Source: Chionis minor | Taxonomy: Eukaryota > Chordata > Aves > Charadriiformes > Chionididae | Direction: 5' to 3' | Assembly: GCA_013398295.1 (NCBI GenBank) | Contig: VZSF01008944.1 | Location: 34,110-98,109 of the forward strand | DNA: 64,000 nt | Shown: positions 35,219 through 47,845 of the stretch, in pieces | Layout of the letters: each line of letters starts with the position of its first letter | Position numbering within the stretch: the stretch's first letter is position 1 | The notes under the pieces: generated by a model | Databases searched by the model: none | Told to the model about the DNA's origin: nothing | What the model saw: the letters and a program-made list of their open reading frames with translations, nothing else | Translations under genes and position numbers: made by a program

Positions 35219-38200
35219 TTGTGTTCCATGTTCTTTGGTAGAGATTGATTCCTAGTTCTACCCAGTTAAATTGTACATTCCTTGAAGAAAGTCGTGTTTT
35301 GTTGGCTTTCAGCAAGCTGGCATGTTAGGAAATGTCTAAAGGTAATGAAGCTACTCACACAACGCAAGCAAAAGCTGCATGTACATAGTGGCAGTTAGAT
35401 GTGCAGCTGGTACAGTCTGTGATTCCTATCAGCTGGCTCGCATACCAGATTGCAATATTAAGGGTTTAATTTTAGAACGATGACTTTTTGGGGCTTTTTT
35501 TTTGAGATCTTATTCTGATTATTTAAGGACCTATAGGATTCTGAGTTCCATTCAGAGCATCCTGAAAAAAAGCAGTCTTCATATGTATGTGACAAAAATT
35601 CTATACCTTTGCCAAGAAGGAATCCCTACATATTTGTAGTGGTCATATCTACAACTTGTTACTAATTGCTATAACTCCATTACTGCAATTATTCATTACA
35701 GATAAGTTTCACACATTAGTAGAAACTTCTAAAAGAATACTTCAGCTGTGATCTCTGAGCTGAAATGAAACAACATTAGCTGAAAAACCTTTGAAACAAA
35801 TAATCACAGCTGCATTTTCAACTAATTGGATGATATAAAGATAACTGAAAACAGATCATCCTACTCACTCGAAGGTACCCTTTACAGAAACAGCCAAAAA
35901 TAATCTTTTCAGATTGTACTGAGATGCCTTATCAAGATAGGAACAGCAGTTGCTGTGATTCACCTTACCAGCCTTGACCAACTAAAACAAAAAGCAGATC
36001 TTTGATGAATGAAAAAAATAAGTAAACAAACAAAAAATTAAATAAATGAATGTACATTCTTGAAACTTAATGGACCATTCAGTCATCTAGTCTGTCCCTT
36101 TTATATGCCATAAAGACTGAATTGTATCCGGTAGTTTTTGTATTGAACATAATAGTTTCTGTTTGCAAAAGTATATCTCCCAGTATGGTCTAAATTGAGT
36201 AACCTGAGTCTAGTCTGAATTAAGAAACATAAAATTCAAATATAATCTTTGAACTGTGACACCATAATTTCTGTATGGTTTTCCTCTGCAATATTCTAAA
36301 TAAGATGTTTTCCTTTTGTGGAGTTATCAAATGCAGCAAAAAATGTACATATAATTAAATTACACAAGTATTTCACGCCGATCTTAGAATTAATGTTCTC
36401 TGTAGCAAAAGAGAAAAATCAGATCTGAAAATGGAAAGCATAAGGAAGAAGAAAGATGTATTATTGAGCCCAGATAGTCTTTCATCAAAGTCATAAGCAA
36501 AATGTAATCTCCACAGTGTACCTGGTTAGGTGAGCATAAATATGAAGAGCACAAAGTCTGTGATCCCCCAGAAAACATTACTGTCAGCTATGTCTTTCTT
36601 GTCTCTTAAGACTTCTTTCCCAGAGATTCCTGAATTACAAATCCTAATTAGATATGTTATTAATCTTATTCACATGAGAAAAGTTACATGTGTGCACAAA
36701 TATTTGCTGGATTAGAGCCATAATATGCTTCTGGTGGCTTTTGGAGCGTAAGCTCCTTTTAATTTTCTAATTCATTGAATGCCCTCTGTTTCAATATTAA
36801 AAATCTTTGTTCCTACATGGTTTTATGATCTTTTTAAAGTGTGTTTATTTTTATGTTGCCCATAATTCAATAAATACGTACAATGTTGCCCAATGATAGT
36901 GAAGAAAATAAATTTGTGTTAGAACTACAGTAATACTGCCAAAACAGATGTGGCTTAATAAATAAGAAAAAGTCTTCAGTCATAAGGTGGAAGAATTTAA
37001 AATCTAATCAAATACTAATGAGAAAAGGGTGGCTTTTAGTTATAAAACTAAAAGAGACAGCAGTCTCAGGATCTGCACATGTGAGAAGAGTTATATTTAA
37101 ACTAATAAAATGCTCTGCTCCTGAATCCCAGTATGTGTACTGGCTTCGTCCCACACTGTAACAGGACAAAATCTAAAATAGACAGCAGCACTCATACAGC
37201 CTTCATTACTCTGTGAACTGATTTCTGTAGAGATTAAACATTGGAAGGAAATCATGGTGAACCCAAGTCTCATGTCTGATTTAGACAACCATGAATCAGA
37301 ACCCAAGTGAGAATCTGACATGCTATGAAATCTAGTTGTATCCAGAGACACCTACGAATAGAAGAGATTGTTGTGATGGGACAAAACCTAAATGAAGGAA
37401 GTGTGATACAGAAGCAGATGTGTACCTTTTATAAACTTACAATGGTAAACTGAGACTTCTTGTACTCTTTCTTGAAATCAGGAAGTTCAGAGATAAACCT
37501 TTTGTAAATTACCTATCCTTATTTATATGACAGTCTTGTCACCTTTAATACTCAGTTCTGTTTTCAGATACTTGTACAGATCTTCCTTTCAGTCTTCTAG
37601 GAGTGGCATATGACTATGTGAAGACAGAGATATCATCAACTCTGAGCAACTGTTGGCCTTTATGATTGAGAGCCTTTACACTGATTCATATCTGAATTAT
37701 GAATTTCAGCAAAAATACTAAATCTAAATGCATTTCAAGGCAGCAATGATTTATTTTTTTTATGGAAAACTTAAAATCAACTAGCACAGCCTTTAATGTT
37801 TTGAAATAATTAAAGGAGACCCCAGGAAAGGACTATTCACAAGAGTCCACAGACAAGAAATATATTCTAAGCATAAGCATAAGCAAACTTCAGTCGTCTA
37901 ACTTATTAAAACAGAAGGGAATGTTTTTCATTTTGTATTTAAGAGAAGCTTGATGCTAATGTACATGCAACAGAAACATTTGACAGGAATCTATTTTTTA
38001 TGTCAACAGGCTATCATCAACACATGTTATTAATTTTTCTTACTGTGCTTTCCTTACTGGGGAAGCTCTGTAGGCATGGCCCAACAAGAGTATAATAAGA
38101 GGCTGGTTGTTCAATAGCTTAAATATCACAAACAATAGCACCAGATGGACCTTTGAAAATTCCATCCACCCCCCCCTTATTTTCTTCCTTTTAGATACCA

Positions 38201-39997
38201 CTTGCTTTCTTTCTTCCTACTCCAGTTTCCACAGAAACAACATGGACGGCTTCCCCGATTGTGAGCTCTGTTAACCCTGACGTTTGTGCAATGGGTCAAC
38301 AGTATCCACTTTCTAAATACAACCTTTCAAGACCCACTTCTTCTGCCGCTGTTTTCTTAGCAGAATTCAGAAAAAAACCTTTTCACACTTAAAATTTCTG
38401 CCCCTTCAGGCAGCTCTAGAGAAAAACAGAAGTACTGTGCTATTTGCTTGTTAATGAATATGGCATTTAAACCACAAAGAGTGAAAACTCAAAACATAGA
38501 AATCAAATGAATGTTGACCACAATAACAAAAATGGGATGTAGACCAGTTGCTTTATATCTGGTATGTATATATGTGCATTTATATGTATACACGTCTATT
38601 TCCAATAATGATATGAAGAAAATCTCTTCATATTCAAGATCAAAAAAGTGCTCGCAAGACTGCAAAATCTGGACTCTAAGAGATTAGGCATATATTTGCA
38701 AATACACACACATCATTCCTCATTTTTCTATAAATACAACCTTCAAGCATTTTGTGGATTAGAAATTATTTTCTACATGTTTCTGCATATGAAAATTGGC
38801 TCAGGGTTTCTAATCTTGTTAGCATTGTATCACTGTATTTTTTGAAGCTGTATTTTAGTTGCTAAATTGCTTGTCATTGGGTACTCTAAGTACATTCTCA
38901 ATTCCATTATAAGCATGAAAGACTTTCAAAGGTATGATGAAACTTTCTCTAGGATAAAGGTATTTCAAAGTAAACCTTATGTCTCTATTTCGCAACACAT
39001 AACAATGTTAACTAAGAGAAAACTACTTACTATGTATGATATAGTAGAGCTGATATATGGGGCTTTGCTGTCAGCCTGAATTTTGTCTACCATGTACTTC
39101 TCATTTTAACGTTAACTTTATGTATAGCCTCTATCTGCCTCTTTCTCAGCTCTTGCAAAGGCATCATGAGGCACTGAGTAGAACCAAGCTGGGACACCAA
39201 ATGAGTATTTCTGTTAGACCGATGTCAATGCTACAGCCTTAAGGATTTGGCTAGAGATACACTGAGAAGAGCAAGGTCAACATATCCAAGATATGGCGTA
39301 TCATCTGCTGAAACCAGATTTTGAAGCAGTCTTAACTCTCAGACAGAAGACTTTGCCAGCATGCCGGCAGGCCAACCCTCTTATTTGATTTTCTCCTTGA
39401 CTACCAAAATACCTAAGAACTTTATAATATTAAAGGTGAAGATGTGATTCAGGAAGAGATACAAGGCCTAGACAACCATTTTAGATTTGGGTGCCATGAT
39501 ATTTCTCAATATAGTTCTTACTTGTTAGGTGCCAGTAAAGTTCACATCACCCAGACTGTGCAGGGAGCCGCCCTAGACAATAGGAAACAACCAAGTGTGG
39601 GAGCATATCTTCAGTTTCATGTGTCTCTTCAAATTAAGTGTCTTATTAAGCTAAATGACAATTTCTCCCTTTGCTCAAGATACTCAGCTCAAACAATTGG
39701 ATGAAGGGCTTATCCTTTTTTTCTCAACAAGGACAGAAAATAAGCATACTCTCTTCCTGTCCGACCGCTCAATGCCTTTGGAGATCTGGCTCAAATTTCT
39801 TGTCATACTCAAGGACTTACAACTCGAATCACCAGTCTTGAAGGAATGTAATGAAATGAGATTATAAGGTATATTGAGATGCTTGTCAGCAAGCAAGATG
39901 CTTCTGCTGAAGTCATTTTACTTCACAGGGAATAAATAAGTATTCATGGAACTCATTTCAAAGCTTTTGATTTGCCATACTAGATTGAATAAAGAGG

Positions 39998-40172
39998 ACT
40001 GCCCCCTCCCTGAAAGTGTTCAAAGCCAGGCTGAATGAGGCTTTGAGCAACCTCATCTAGTGGAAGGTGTCCCTGCCCATGGCAGCGGGGTTGGAAGTAA
40101 ATGGTCTTTAAGGTTCCTTTCAACACAAATCGTTCTATGATTCTATGACTCTATGATTCTATGATTTTATGA
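39998..40172 (+). mobile_element. Short CR1 LINE 3' end
   Basis: A strongly 5'-truncated copy of about 175 bases covering only the CR1 3' region: CCCTCCCTGAAAGTGTTCAA, AGCCAGGCTGAATGAGGCTT, GTGTCCCTGCCCATGGCAG and GGTCTTTAAGGTTCC. It ends in an 8-mer tail of ATTCTATG variants, about five units. No open frame is expected. Confidence 0.93.
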
Positions 40173-40239
40173 CTAACATCCCTTTAAGACTCTTTCCACA
40201 GTCAATCCTAAACTGCAATATTTTATCTGATTTAGTCAG

Positions 40240-40850
40240 TGCTCTTCAAGAAAGGTGTGAAGATGTTGGAGAGACTCCAGAAGAGAGCAAGGGGGCACTC
40301 AAAACCTTAGAAAATATGTTTATGGGGAGATGCTAAACAAACTGAGGTTATTTATATCAGAAAAAAAAGTGAACTAAAGGTAAAAATTAAAACAGTCTTC
40401 AAATATGCAAGAAGTATCAAAAGTAAATTTTCCCCCATGGTTACTTTGGGTAGAACATGTAGTTCAGAAATTTTCAGAAATGTGGATTTAAGTGAGATGT
40501 GAAGGGATACAAACCAGCTGCAGCTTCACACACATTTAAGTGATGAAAACACAGGCATCCGCATGTAAGCTAGGTATCTAGGTTACCATCATATTCAGCT
40601 GATCTAGAGAGCTGTTCACCTTCGCCAAAACTTGGTACTTAATGCTTGGTCAGCTGAATAAGTCCCTGGACTCCACTGATTCCATTGATTAGATTTCCAC
40701 TGAGTATAACAGCAGCTCGGATGCTCAGCTCACATGTAGATGTCTCCTTTGTATACACCTAAATTTACAACTGAAACTCAAGACGAACCCTGCTGTAAAA
40801 ATAATTCTGTAAGTGCGGATGGTGAAGTTCTGGAATAGATTGCCTGTGTG
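40240..40850 (+). mobile_element. Ancient, highly decayed CR1-like LINE remnant
   Basis: Two blocks resemble old CR1 subfamilies. At 40266-40420 are GAGAGACTCCAGAAGAGAGC, ACTGAGGTTATTTATATCAG and CAGTCTTCAAATATGCAA. At 40795-40850 are ATTCTGTAAGTGCGGATGG and TGGAATAGATTGCCT. The order and spacing fit the ORF2 C-terminal region, with very many substitutions and indels. It lies just after the younger CR1 end at 40172 in the same orientation, but is far more diverged, so it is a separate and older insertion. Confidence 0.6.
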
Positions 40851-41566
40851 TGTTGTCTCAACCAGTAACAGCAGAGAGTGGTTTATACAGAGTTGATCTT
40901 TCCTTGGGGCAAAGGCAAAGCTGTTCTGTAAAGCGGAATAGCCTAGCTCAATAAAACTTGAAATTATAGCTTCTGTACTGCTGTTAAACACTGCCTACAG
41001 CAATCTCTGCTCACTTTTTCTTCTCTGGGGAGCCACACAGCATGTGGCAGAAATGAGAATTTTCTCCCTGTGCGTGGCCAAGCAGGCATAAATGCAGATG
41101 ACACTACATCTCCCATTCCTGGGACTGATTGTATTAACTAGGCAGCAACTATCTGTGCAAAGGAAAGAATTAGATGCAGTTCCTTCCCAAACTTGTCTCT
41201 TTAGGGCAGCAAGTGCATCATATGCGATTCTATTTGAGCAGAATCCAGTTCCCAAATCAAGAAGCCCTTAAGTTAACTTCTTGTACATATAGGTAGTAGA
41301 AAGAAAAAGTTGTGGATCTTGACAGGGTTTAGGTACATACCCATTAACAAACTACTCAATACTGTTAAGGTTGTTTGGTCTATTTTTCAATTAATTCATC
41401 CACTGGCGTTATGTATGTTCTGCAATTTTACACATCTTCATATTATTACTTTTAAATTGTCCTTATGCAATGTCCTGCTGTCTATAATGTGTTACAAATC
41501 CATTTCCATATTCAAACACAAACTATATGAATGTCATTTTTATTTTGTTAAGTTTAAAATAATTTA

Positions 41567-41988
41567 TAGAATCATAGAATAGTTTGGGTTGGAAGGGACC
41601 TTTAAAGATCATCTAGTCCAACCTTCCTGCAATGAGCAGGGACATCTTCAACTACATCAGGTTTCTCAGAGCCCCGTCCAGCCTGACCTGGAATGTTTCC
41701 AGGGATGGGGCATCTACCACCTCTTTGGGCAACCTGTTCCAGTGTTTCACCATCCTCATTGCAAAAAAAAATTCCTTGTATCTAGTCTAAATCTACCCTC
41801 TTTTACTTTAAAACCATCACCCCTGGTCCTATTGCAACAGGCTCTGCTAAAAAGTTTGTCCCCATCTTTCCTATAGGCCCCCTTGAAGTACTGAAAGGCC
41901 TCTATAAGGTCTCCCCAGAGCGTTCTCTTCTCCAGGCTGAACAACCCCATCTCTCTCAGCCTGTCCTTGTAGGATAGGTGTTCCATTC
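41567..41988 (-). mobile_element. CR1 LINE 3' fragment, minus strand
   Basis: The left end has ATAGAATCATAGAATAG and GGTTGGAAGGGACCTTTAAA. In element sense it translates through HLSYKDRLREMGLFSLEKRT, then GDLIEAFQYFKGAYRKDG and KLFSRACCNRTRGDGFKVKE to a diagnostic RLDTRNFF block, after which frame breaks occur. It is 5'-truncated at about 41988. The long preserved stretch makes it one of the less diverged copies here. No reverse transcriptase catalytic region is included. Confidence 0.95.
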
Positions 41989-44900
41989 CTCAGATAATTC
42001 TTGTGAAATGGCGGACACCACCTTGAAATGTGAATTTCACCTCATCTAACTTGAGGAAATTAGACTAAGAAATCCATTTGACTTTATCCATCATCAGTCA
42101 AGAGATACAGGTCTCTTTGGCATCCATACCAAACATCTAAGATCAGTAGGATTAATGTTGCCAAATCCTCAAGTGGGCTAGGAGACTTGGTAAATGTTGG
42201 GACAGAATTTTTCACTGAGACTGTTCGAGTGCATACATCAAATGTGCAATCACAAATTCTAAAACTGACAACGGCTTTGGTGAAAACATCCTTTGATACA
42301 CTAACTATTTACTGCTAGATAGAAGAGTTCATGTATTTTTGCTTCAATAATGAATATCAACCTGTGGTAAAATGACTGATGACTCTAAATTGAATTATAG
42401 ACACACAGATCTGTGTATTATCTTGTCTTGTTTGTGTTTGTGAATTCAGTCTTTTCACATAATTATGTGATTACGGACTGCATGCCAAACACGGTGGTGT
42501 AACTTCACAGTATGAATAGGTGTTGAGTCAGAAAAGTGTCTGTACAAACACTGACATTAATACTGTCTTCTGTTCTGTAGTGATATACTGTACCACATGA
42601 TTTAGACAAAAGGAAAATCATAACAAGTTATTTTTTTGTGCTAACTTCCTTTTCAACTGACTGAATGGGTTTTAACTAATCTTTCTAAAAATAATTGGGC
42701 TAAAGAGAGTATCTTTTCCTTGGTTAAATTTCAAAATATACTATCAGTTACATATGGAAACACAAACCAAATCCTAGTTCATTAACTTACTCTGTGCAGA
42801 ATATCTGTAGTTCAGCAAAGTAAATCCTATTGGTTTTACTGCTAAGCTGCTTTTTAAAAAACTGTAGGTAAATGAATTAAAATAACATTAAATATTGTAG
42901 TTAAGTTTCATAAACAGTAACTTAAACAGTCATCAAAGCACATTTTTGAAAAAAGTAGTTTAGAATTAAAAATGTTAAAATGTATTTTGCATATGTTTTC
43001 TAATTTGAACAGTCAGAATACCTCTATTAGAATTTTCCTTTCTGTTTTTTTTTAATTTATCCTGAAAATTTAGTAAATATTGTGAATGAAGAAACAAAGC
43101 ACGCAGAAACAGCTAAATTTTCACAGTAAAATATTCTGTTGGTAAATACATTTATGTTGCTCAAAATGTATGGTTTTGATAGTATTAGAAAAAATTTGGG
43201 CAAAAATGCCCTTTAAAAAAAAAAAAGAAACAAAGACCTCAACATGAAGTATATAATTGCTGGTACAATGGGCTCTAAGTCACCAATTAGTACTGGGGTT
43301 CCTTGTTGTTTTGTTTGTGGGGGTTTTTTTTAATTATCATAGGCTTACACTATCAACTGGACAGGAAACAAGACTGCCATCTCTGTTTACTGTCCAATCT
43401 AGTTAAATCATTTTCTAGAAACAACCTGGCCTGAAGGTCAGGAAGGACACTCATTCCAAGACTCTAAGTGGGCTAATTGAAGCTAACTCCAAAGAAGAAA
43501 GATGCTCTGTTAATTTGGTGTGTATGGGTGAGTGCACATCAATACCACAAAGGGCTCCATTATTGCTGTATCAAAGTAAAAAGCTGAAAAAAAGTGAGTC
43601 AGGGAGATGAATGATGAGTTAAGTGTTAAGCAGACACTGAGTGCAAACAGTAAGTAGCACACAGTTGCTCTCAGAAGGAATGTGGCATCTGTTAACTCCT
43701 TAATTTCCTCTGTGTTAGATTTGTTTTTCTGCAGGTCTTTTTTTACTCTGCAGGTCCTTTATTACTCAATTCAAGAGATTTTGTGAAACCCATTAATAGA
43801 TTAATTTAGCTTGTGGGGTCTGGAAAAAACCTTTCCCACATTAAAACCCACCTTAAATAGTAAGTATTTTTGCATTTGAGAAGTTATATTCATTGTCAGA
43901 GGATAACATGTCTTTGACCAAAATCAGTTTAGGCTCTGAATCCTATTTACAGGCCAGCATAGGGCTGACAAGCCTCATGGAGTGCTCCTGGAGTGCTTGG
44001 AAAAGTTCTGGGTACTGGCAAAAAGAAATATCTCACGATTTCCACACCTTCTTGACCACCACGTTTATAACTAGGTGAAATACGGAAGAGAACATTTTTG
44101 TCTGAAAAGGCCAGGAATTACAATTGTTCCTGACATTGCATTGCTTTTTCACTTTATTTCGATGTGCTCAGCAATGAAGCGCCAAGAACAATCTATCCCT
44201 TGTGGCTTTTCTAGATCAGAAAATTAAGCTAGGAAAAGCTGAAGCTAGTACTTGCTAACTCACATTTTCCAAGAGTTTACTACAGTCAAAGTAAAACAGA
44301 TGTTAACCTGGTCAGGACAAAAGTTTATAGAGCCCATTGAAAATTTTTACATGTCCATTGTTACTGCATGTTCGCTAGCACATATAAACACTATCTAGTT
44401 CAGTTACTAAATCCAGGTATTCTGTAATTAATACTTGAAGGTAATAAACATTAGCAATTTTAAAAGAGCTGACTTCCAAAAAACCAGCAAAATAATATGT
44501 TCTCTTTGAGCAGGTCTATATCCTCCTTTAAGAATATAATTGATCTGTAAATAACAAAAGAAGTAGATCTCACCTGTTTAGATTTTCCCAAAACAGACAG
44601 TATGGGGCCTGAAAATCATTATTTAAATATAAAGAATTCGGGAAACACAAATTCAGTGAAGAGTAGGATAAACGGCCTTCTGTAAAAGAAGTGTAAAATG
44701 ATTGAAGGGTAGGGTACAGGAACACTGTTTATAAGAACTGAGATGGAACAGTTAACACTGAAGGTATTAAAGAACTATATTTAGGACTTAGCATACTTAA
44801 TTTTATCAGTATCTATCTTTACAGAAAAAAGGAAATGTACTTATGAAATACTTTGATAGCCTACAATGTAATTAGATAAGACAGTTTAGTATCATCCAGA

Positions 44901-45911
44901 GAGAAACCTGATGTTGAGAACTAATATAATAAAAAAAAAAAAAAGAGAAATGCTGTGGTGCGCACTAGGGAATAGAGATAAAACTGTGTTAAGTAGGGAA
45001 TTCAGTCAGGTGCAAAGGCAGAAGGGAAAGCAGACCTGAGTGCATGAATTAATTGCTGAAAGCACCTGTGAAAAAAGGCAATTTTTGCTATGATACATCA
45101 GGCAAGGTATTTCTAGCCGTACCAAGAAAGTAGTAGTGCCATTTTACAAGGGATGGATAAAAAATAATCTAGCAAGTGTTGTACACATTCGATCACAAAT
45201 ATTGAAGAAACATTTATACAAATAAAAGTGATAAAGAAAAGGGCTACTGAGATAAAATACAGAATGGAATGCCTGTCATGCAAGAAGGACTGAAAAAGCT
45301 TCACCACTTGAGTCTAGACAGATAAAAGGTGTGTGACTATCCTCAAGCAGAAAGGGTGTGCAATGCAGGTTAACACAGGAAAAGAGTGGAAGAGAGTATT
45401 ACATGAGACAATAAAGAAATAAGCAAAACAGGCTTATACCAGCAATACAAGAAAATTATGTATTTTTAAAGCTTTAACTTATATAACAATTAATACATAG
45501 TTGAAAACAATTCTTAGAAAACACAAAAACAGTCTGAGAAACCTCCAAGCTCATCTTTTTCAAATAATTCAAAATTATTTCCACAGATGTATGATTGCTA
45601 TCTTTAAATCTTGCACTTCAGATAAAGTAAAGAGTTATCAAAAGCAGTCTCAGAAGTACGGTATCCCTTAGGGGACAGATGCCAAAAGTAAAGAGATACA
45701 GATTGCAACGACTAATACCTTACATACCTTTAAGCAGTGATCTACAAATTGCAGCTGGATGCACTGATAGGCAATGTTAGTATTTCCAGGCAGCTTACGA
45801 CTACATCAGAGCTCTGTTCACATAGGTTTTAATAAGCCTTTTCAACTCTTTCCTTTCAATACTCTGCTTCAGTATCAGAAAGTGAATCTATGATGGTTGC
45901 TTCATATTAGA
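41989..45911. other. AT-rich non-coding DNA
   Basis: Unique-looking sequence with several A runs (for example 43216-43228 and 44930-44944). No recognised repeat or exon. Confidence 0.65.
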
Positions 45912-46910
45912 CCAATCACAGAATTGACTAATAATTCCCTTTGGAAGGGACATAAGAAGGTCTCTCATCCAGCCTCATGCTCACAGCAAAGTTATCTCTG
46001 TGATCAGACTTGGTTGCTCAGAGCGTTATTCAAGTTCATCTTGGAAAATCTCCAAGGATGGAAACTGCACAACCTCTTTGGGCAACCTGCCCCACTGCTC
46101 GGCTGTTCTCATGGTGAAAAAGTTTCGCTTTATCTCCAGCCTGAACCTCTCTTGTTTCAACTTATGCCTGATGCCTTTTGTCTCCTGCCATGCACTGCTG
46201 TGAGAACAGCCTGCCTCCGTCTGCTCAGCCACCTCCTCGTAGGCACTGGGGCTGCTATTAGGCTCCCCCAAAGCCATCTCTGCTCCAAGCTCCATAAACC
46301 CAGCTCCCTTGTCCTCTTCTCCAGCTCCCCAACCATCTTGGTGGACATTTACTGAATTCACTCCAGGTTGTCAATGATTTTCTTGAATTGGGAGCCCAAA
46401 ATTTCCAGATAGGTTTAATGAGTGATGAGTGCAGGGGGAGAATCACTTGCTCCTGATCTTCACACTGTGCTCCTGCCCAGGACAGTTTTGGTTTATCTTC
46501 TGCCAGGTCTCACTGCTGGCTCAGCCTCAGTTCACTGCCTACCATGACCCGCAGGGCTTCTTCAAGAGAGCTGCTGCCTGGGCAGGCTCCCACCTGTATC
46601 ATTGCCAGAGACTCTTCCTTCCAACGTGCACAAATTGACTTTTGTCCTGACCGAATTTTGTGAGACTCCTGCTAACCCATGTCTTCAGCCCCCCTGCATC
46701 CCTCTGAATGGCAGCTTTGCCCTTCAGTGTGTCAGCTGTTCCCCTGTTATTTGATGTCATCTCCAAACCTGAGGATCAAACACTCCATCAGCTTCTCCAA
46801 ATCATGGATAAAGATATAAAATAAGAAAAATCACAGCACACACCACTGTGTACTCCACATTTTTACCAGTCTCCTGACAGAGTACAGTCCATTAACCACT
46901 AGACTTTACT
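45912..46910 (-). mobile_element. CR1 LINE 3' kilobase, minus strand, old copy
   Basis: Starts with a decayed CR1 tail (CACAGAATTGACTAATAATT, TTTGGAAGGGACATAAG). It runs through the C-terminal region (element-sense blocks RLEIKRNFFTMRTAEQWGRL and PKEVVQFPSLEIFQDELE) into reverse transcriptase-linked sequence ending near 46910. That part includes counterparts of the CCCTCTGAATGGCA, GATGTCATCTCCAAA and GGATAAAGATATAAA segments. Many frame breaks and substitutions mark it as an older insertion than those at 41.6 and 51.4 kb. Confidence 0.88.
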
Positions 46911-47440
46911 GAATTTTTTTTTCTTAATTATTTCATTTAATTTTCTGGAAAAAAAATCTGTTTCTGAAGGCAAATATAAGAAATTTACTAGAAAACTGAA
47001 AACTCCCAGAAGAGAAAGAATTGCATTGTGGATCTATTTTTCTCATCTTCCACTAAACTAGAGATTTCAGAAGCATACTTGTTCCTGAAAAAAAGCTTTG
47101 GCAGTGAAGAGTTTTCAATCTAGGTCCAAAATTTTAGTCTGTTTCAAACTAAAGTTGAATTTGCAGTAACGCTGGACTATTGCCACAGAAGTAAGATGGT
47201 TAGAAAATGTGGGTCTGACTCTTTCACTGAAACGCAAATATAGCAATAAAGGATAAGAAAGGAAGATATTGGATCATTTTATTTAGATTAAAAAGAAGTG
47301 TAAGAGTAGGGGGAAAATAGAGGAACTACCTAGTCTTCATTATGCATAAGGATAGTGACATCTGAACAAGGTGACATCTGGATAAGGTTGGCTATGCCAT
47401 ATTCAGCAGATGTTAAATTAAAAGGTATTCTGAAAAAAAA
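46911..47440. other. AT-rich spacer
   Basis: No recognised feature. The right end may include further decayed RTE sequence upstream of 47441 that I cannot align. Confidence 0.5.
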
Positions 47441-47845
47441 CGGCAGGTTGGAGACCTGCTCATAAAGGTCAAGCTGGTGTAATCACTGACAATTTGATCT
47501 ATTGCTCGGTATAACTGTGAAAGCTGGATCCTCAAGGCAGCAAATGTGAAGTCATCAGAGTCCTTTGAGATTCTGTGTGGCTGATATACATTGAAGACAT
47601 CAGAGCAGGAAAGAAGACAAATGAGTGTATATTGCAGCAGTGCAGAAAGAGCCATTTACTGCTCCCAGAACATCAAGGAGAGCAAGTTGAAATATTTCAG
47701 GGACATACCAAGGAGAGATGGAGATCGATCAGCAAAAACAATAGTGCAAGGCAGAACAGCAAGCAAAAATAGAAGCATGGATTGGGTCAGCAACATAACA
47801 GAATGGAAATTTCCGCAAGCAATGAGGGGATGTCAGGTCTTGTGA
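47441..47845 (+). mobile_element. RTE-type LINE remnant (reverse transcriptase C-terminal region)
   Basis: One plus-strand frame of 134 codons with three internal stops gives the C-terminal part of an RTE-clade reverse transcriptase. It shows KVKLV, then YNCESWILKAANVKSSESFE (CESW at 47516-47527), the decayed EQERRQMSVYC stretch, QNIKESKLKYF (47666-47698), then RRDGDRSAKTIVQGRTASK, MDWVSNITEW and FPQAMRGCQ. This order (CESW; IKESKLKYFGHI; RRDG; KTI-QGR; RW-D-ITEW) is diagnostic of RTE/BovB-type elements and is not seen in CR1. Keeping one phase over about 400 bases means few indels. The catalytic core and endonuclease are missing. In birds the likely source is AviRTE or an older amniote RTE family. 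Confidence 0.88.

Larger units (their letters stand above)
29769..39997. other. Long AT-rich stretch with two coding-like spots
   Basis: About 10 kb without a recognised transposable element. It holds the exon-like segment at 30966-31166, the CpG-rich open frame at 34982-35218 and a short TATG/TGTG repeat at 33521-33547. The rest shows only short chance frames and A/T runs. Confidence 0.6.

Noticed and set aside
45897..46355. 152-codon plus-strand frame
   Set aside because: Antisense of a minus-strand CR1. The CR1 reading gives recognisable blocks and the plus frame gives none.
47591..47845. Treating the 84-codon frame as a host gene (such products are sometimes labelled craniofacial development protein 2-like)
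   Set aside because: The motifs are those of an RTE reverse transcriptase, and upstream the frame has stops. It is a transposon remnant.
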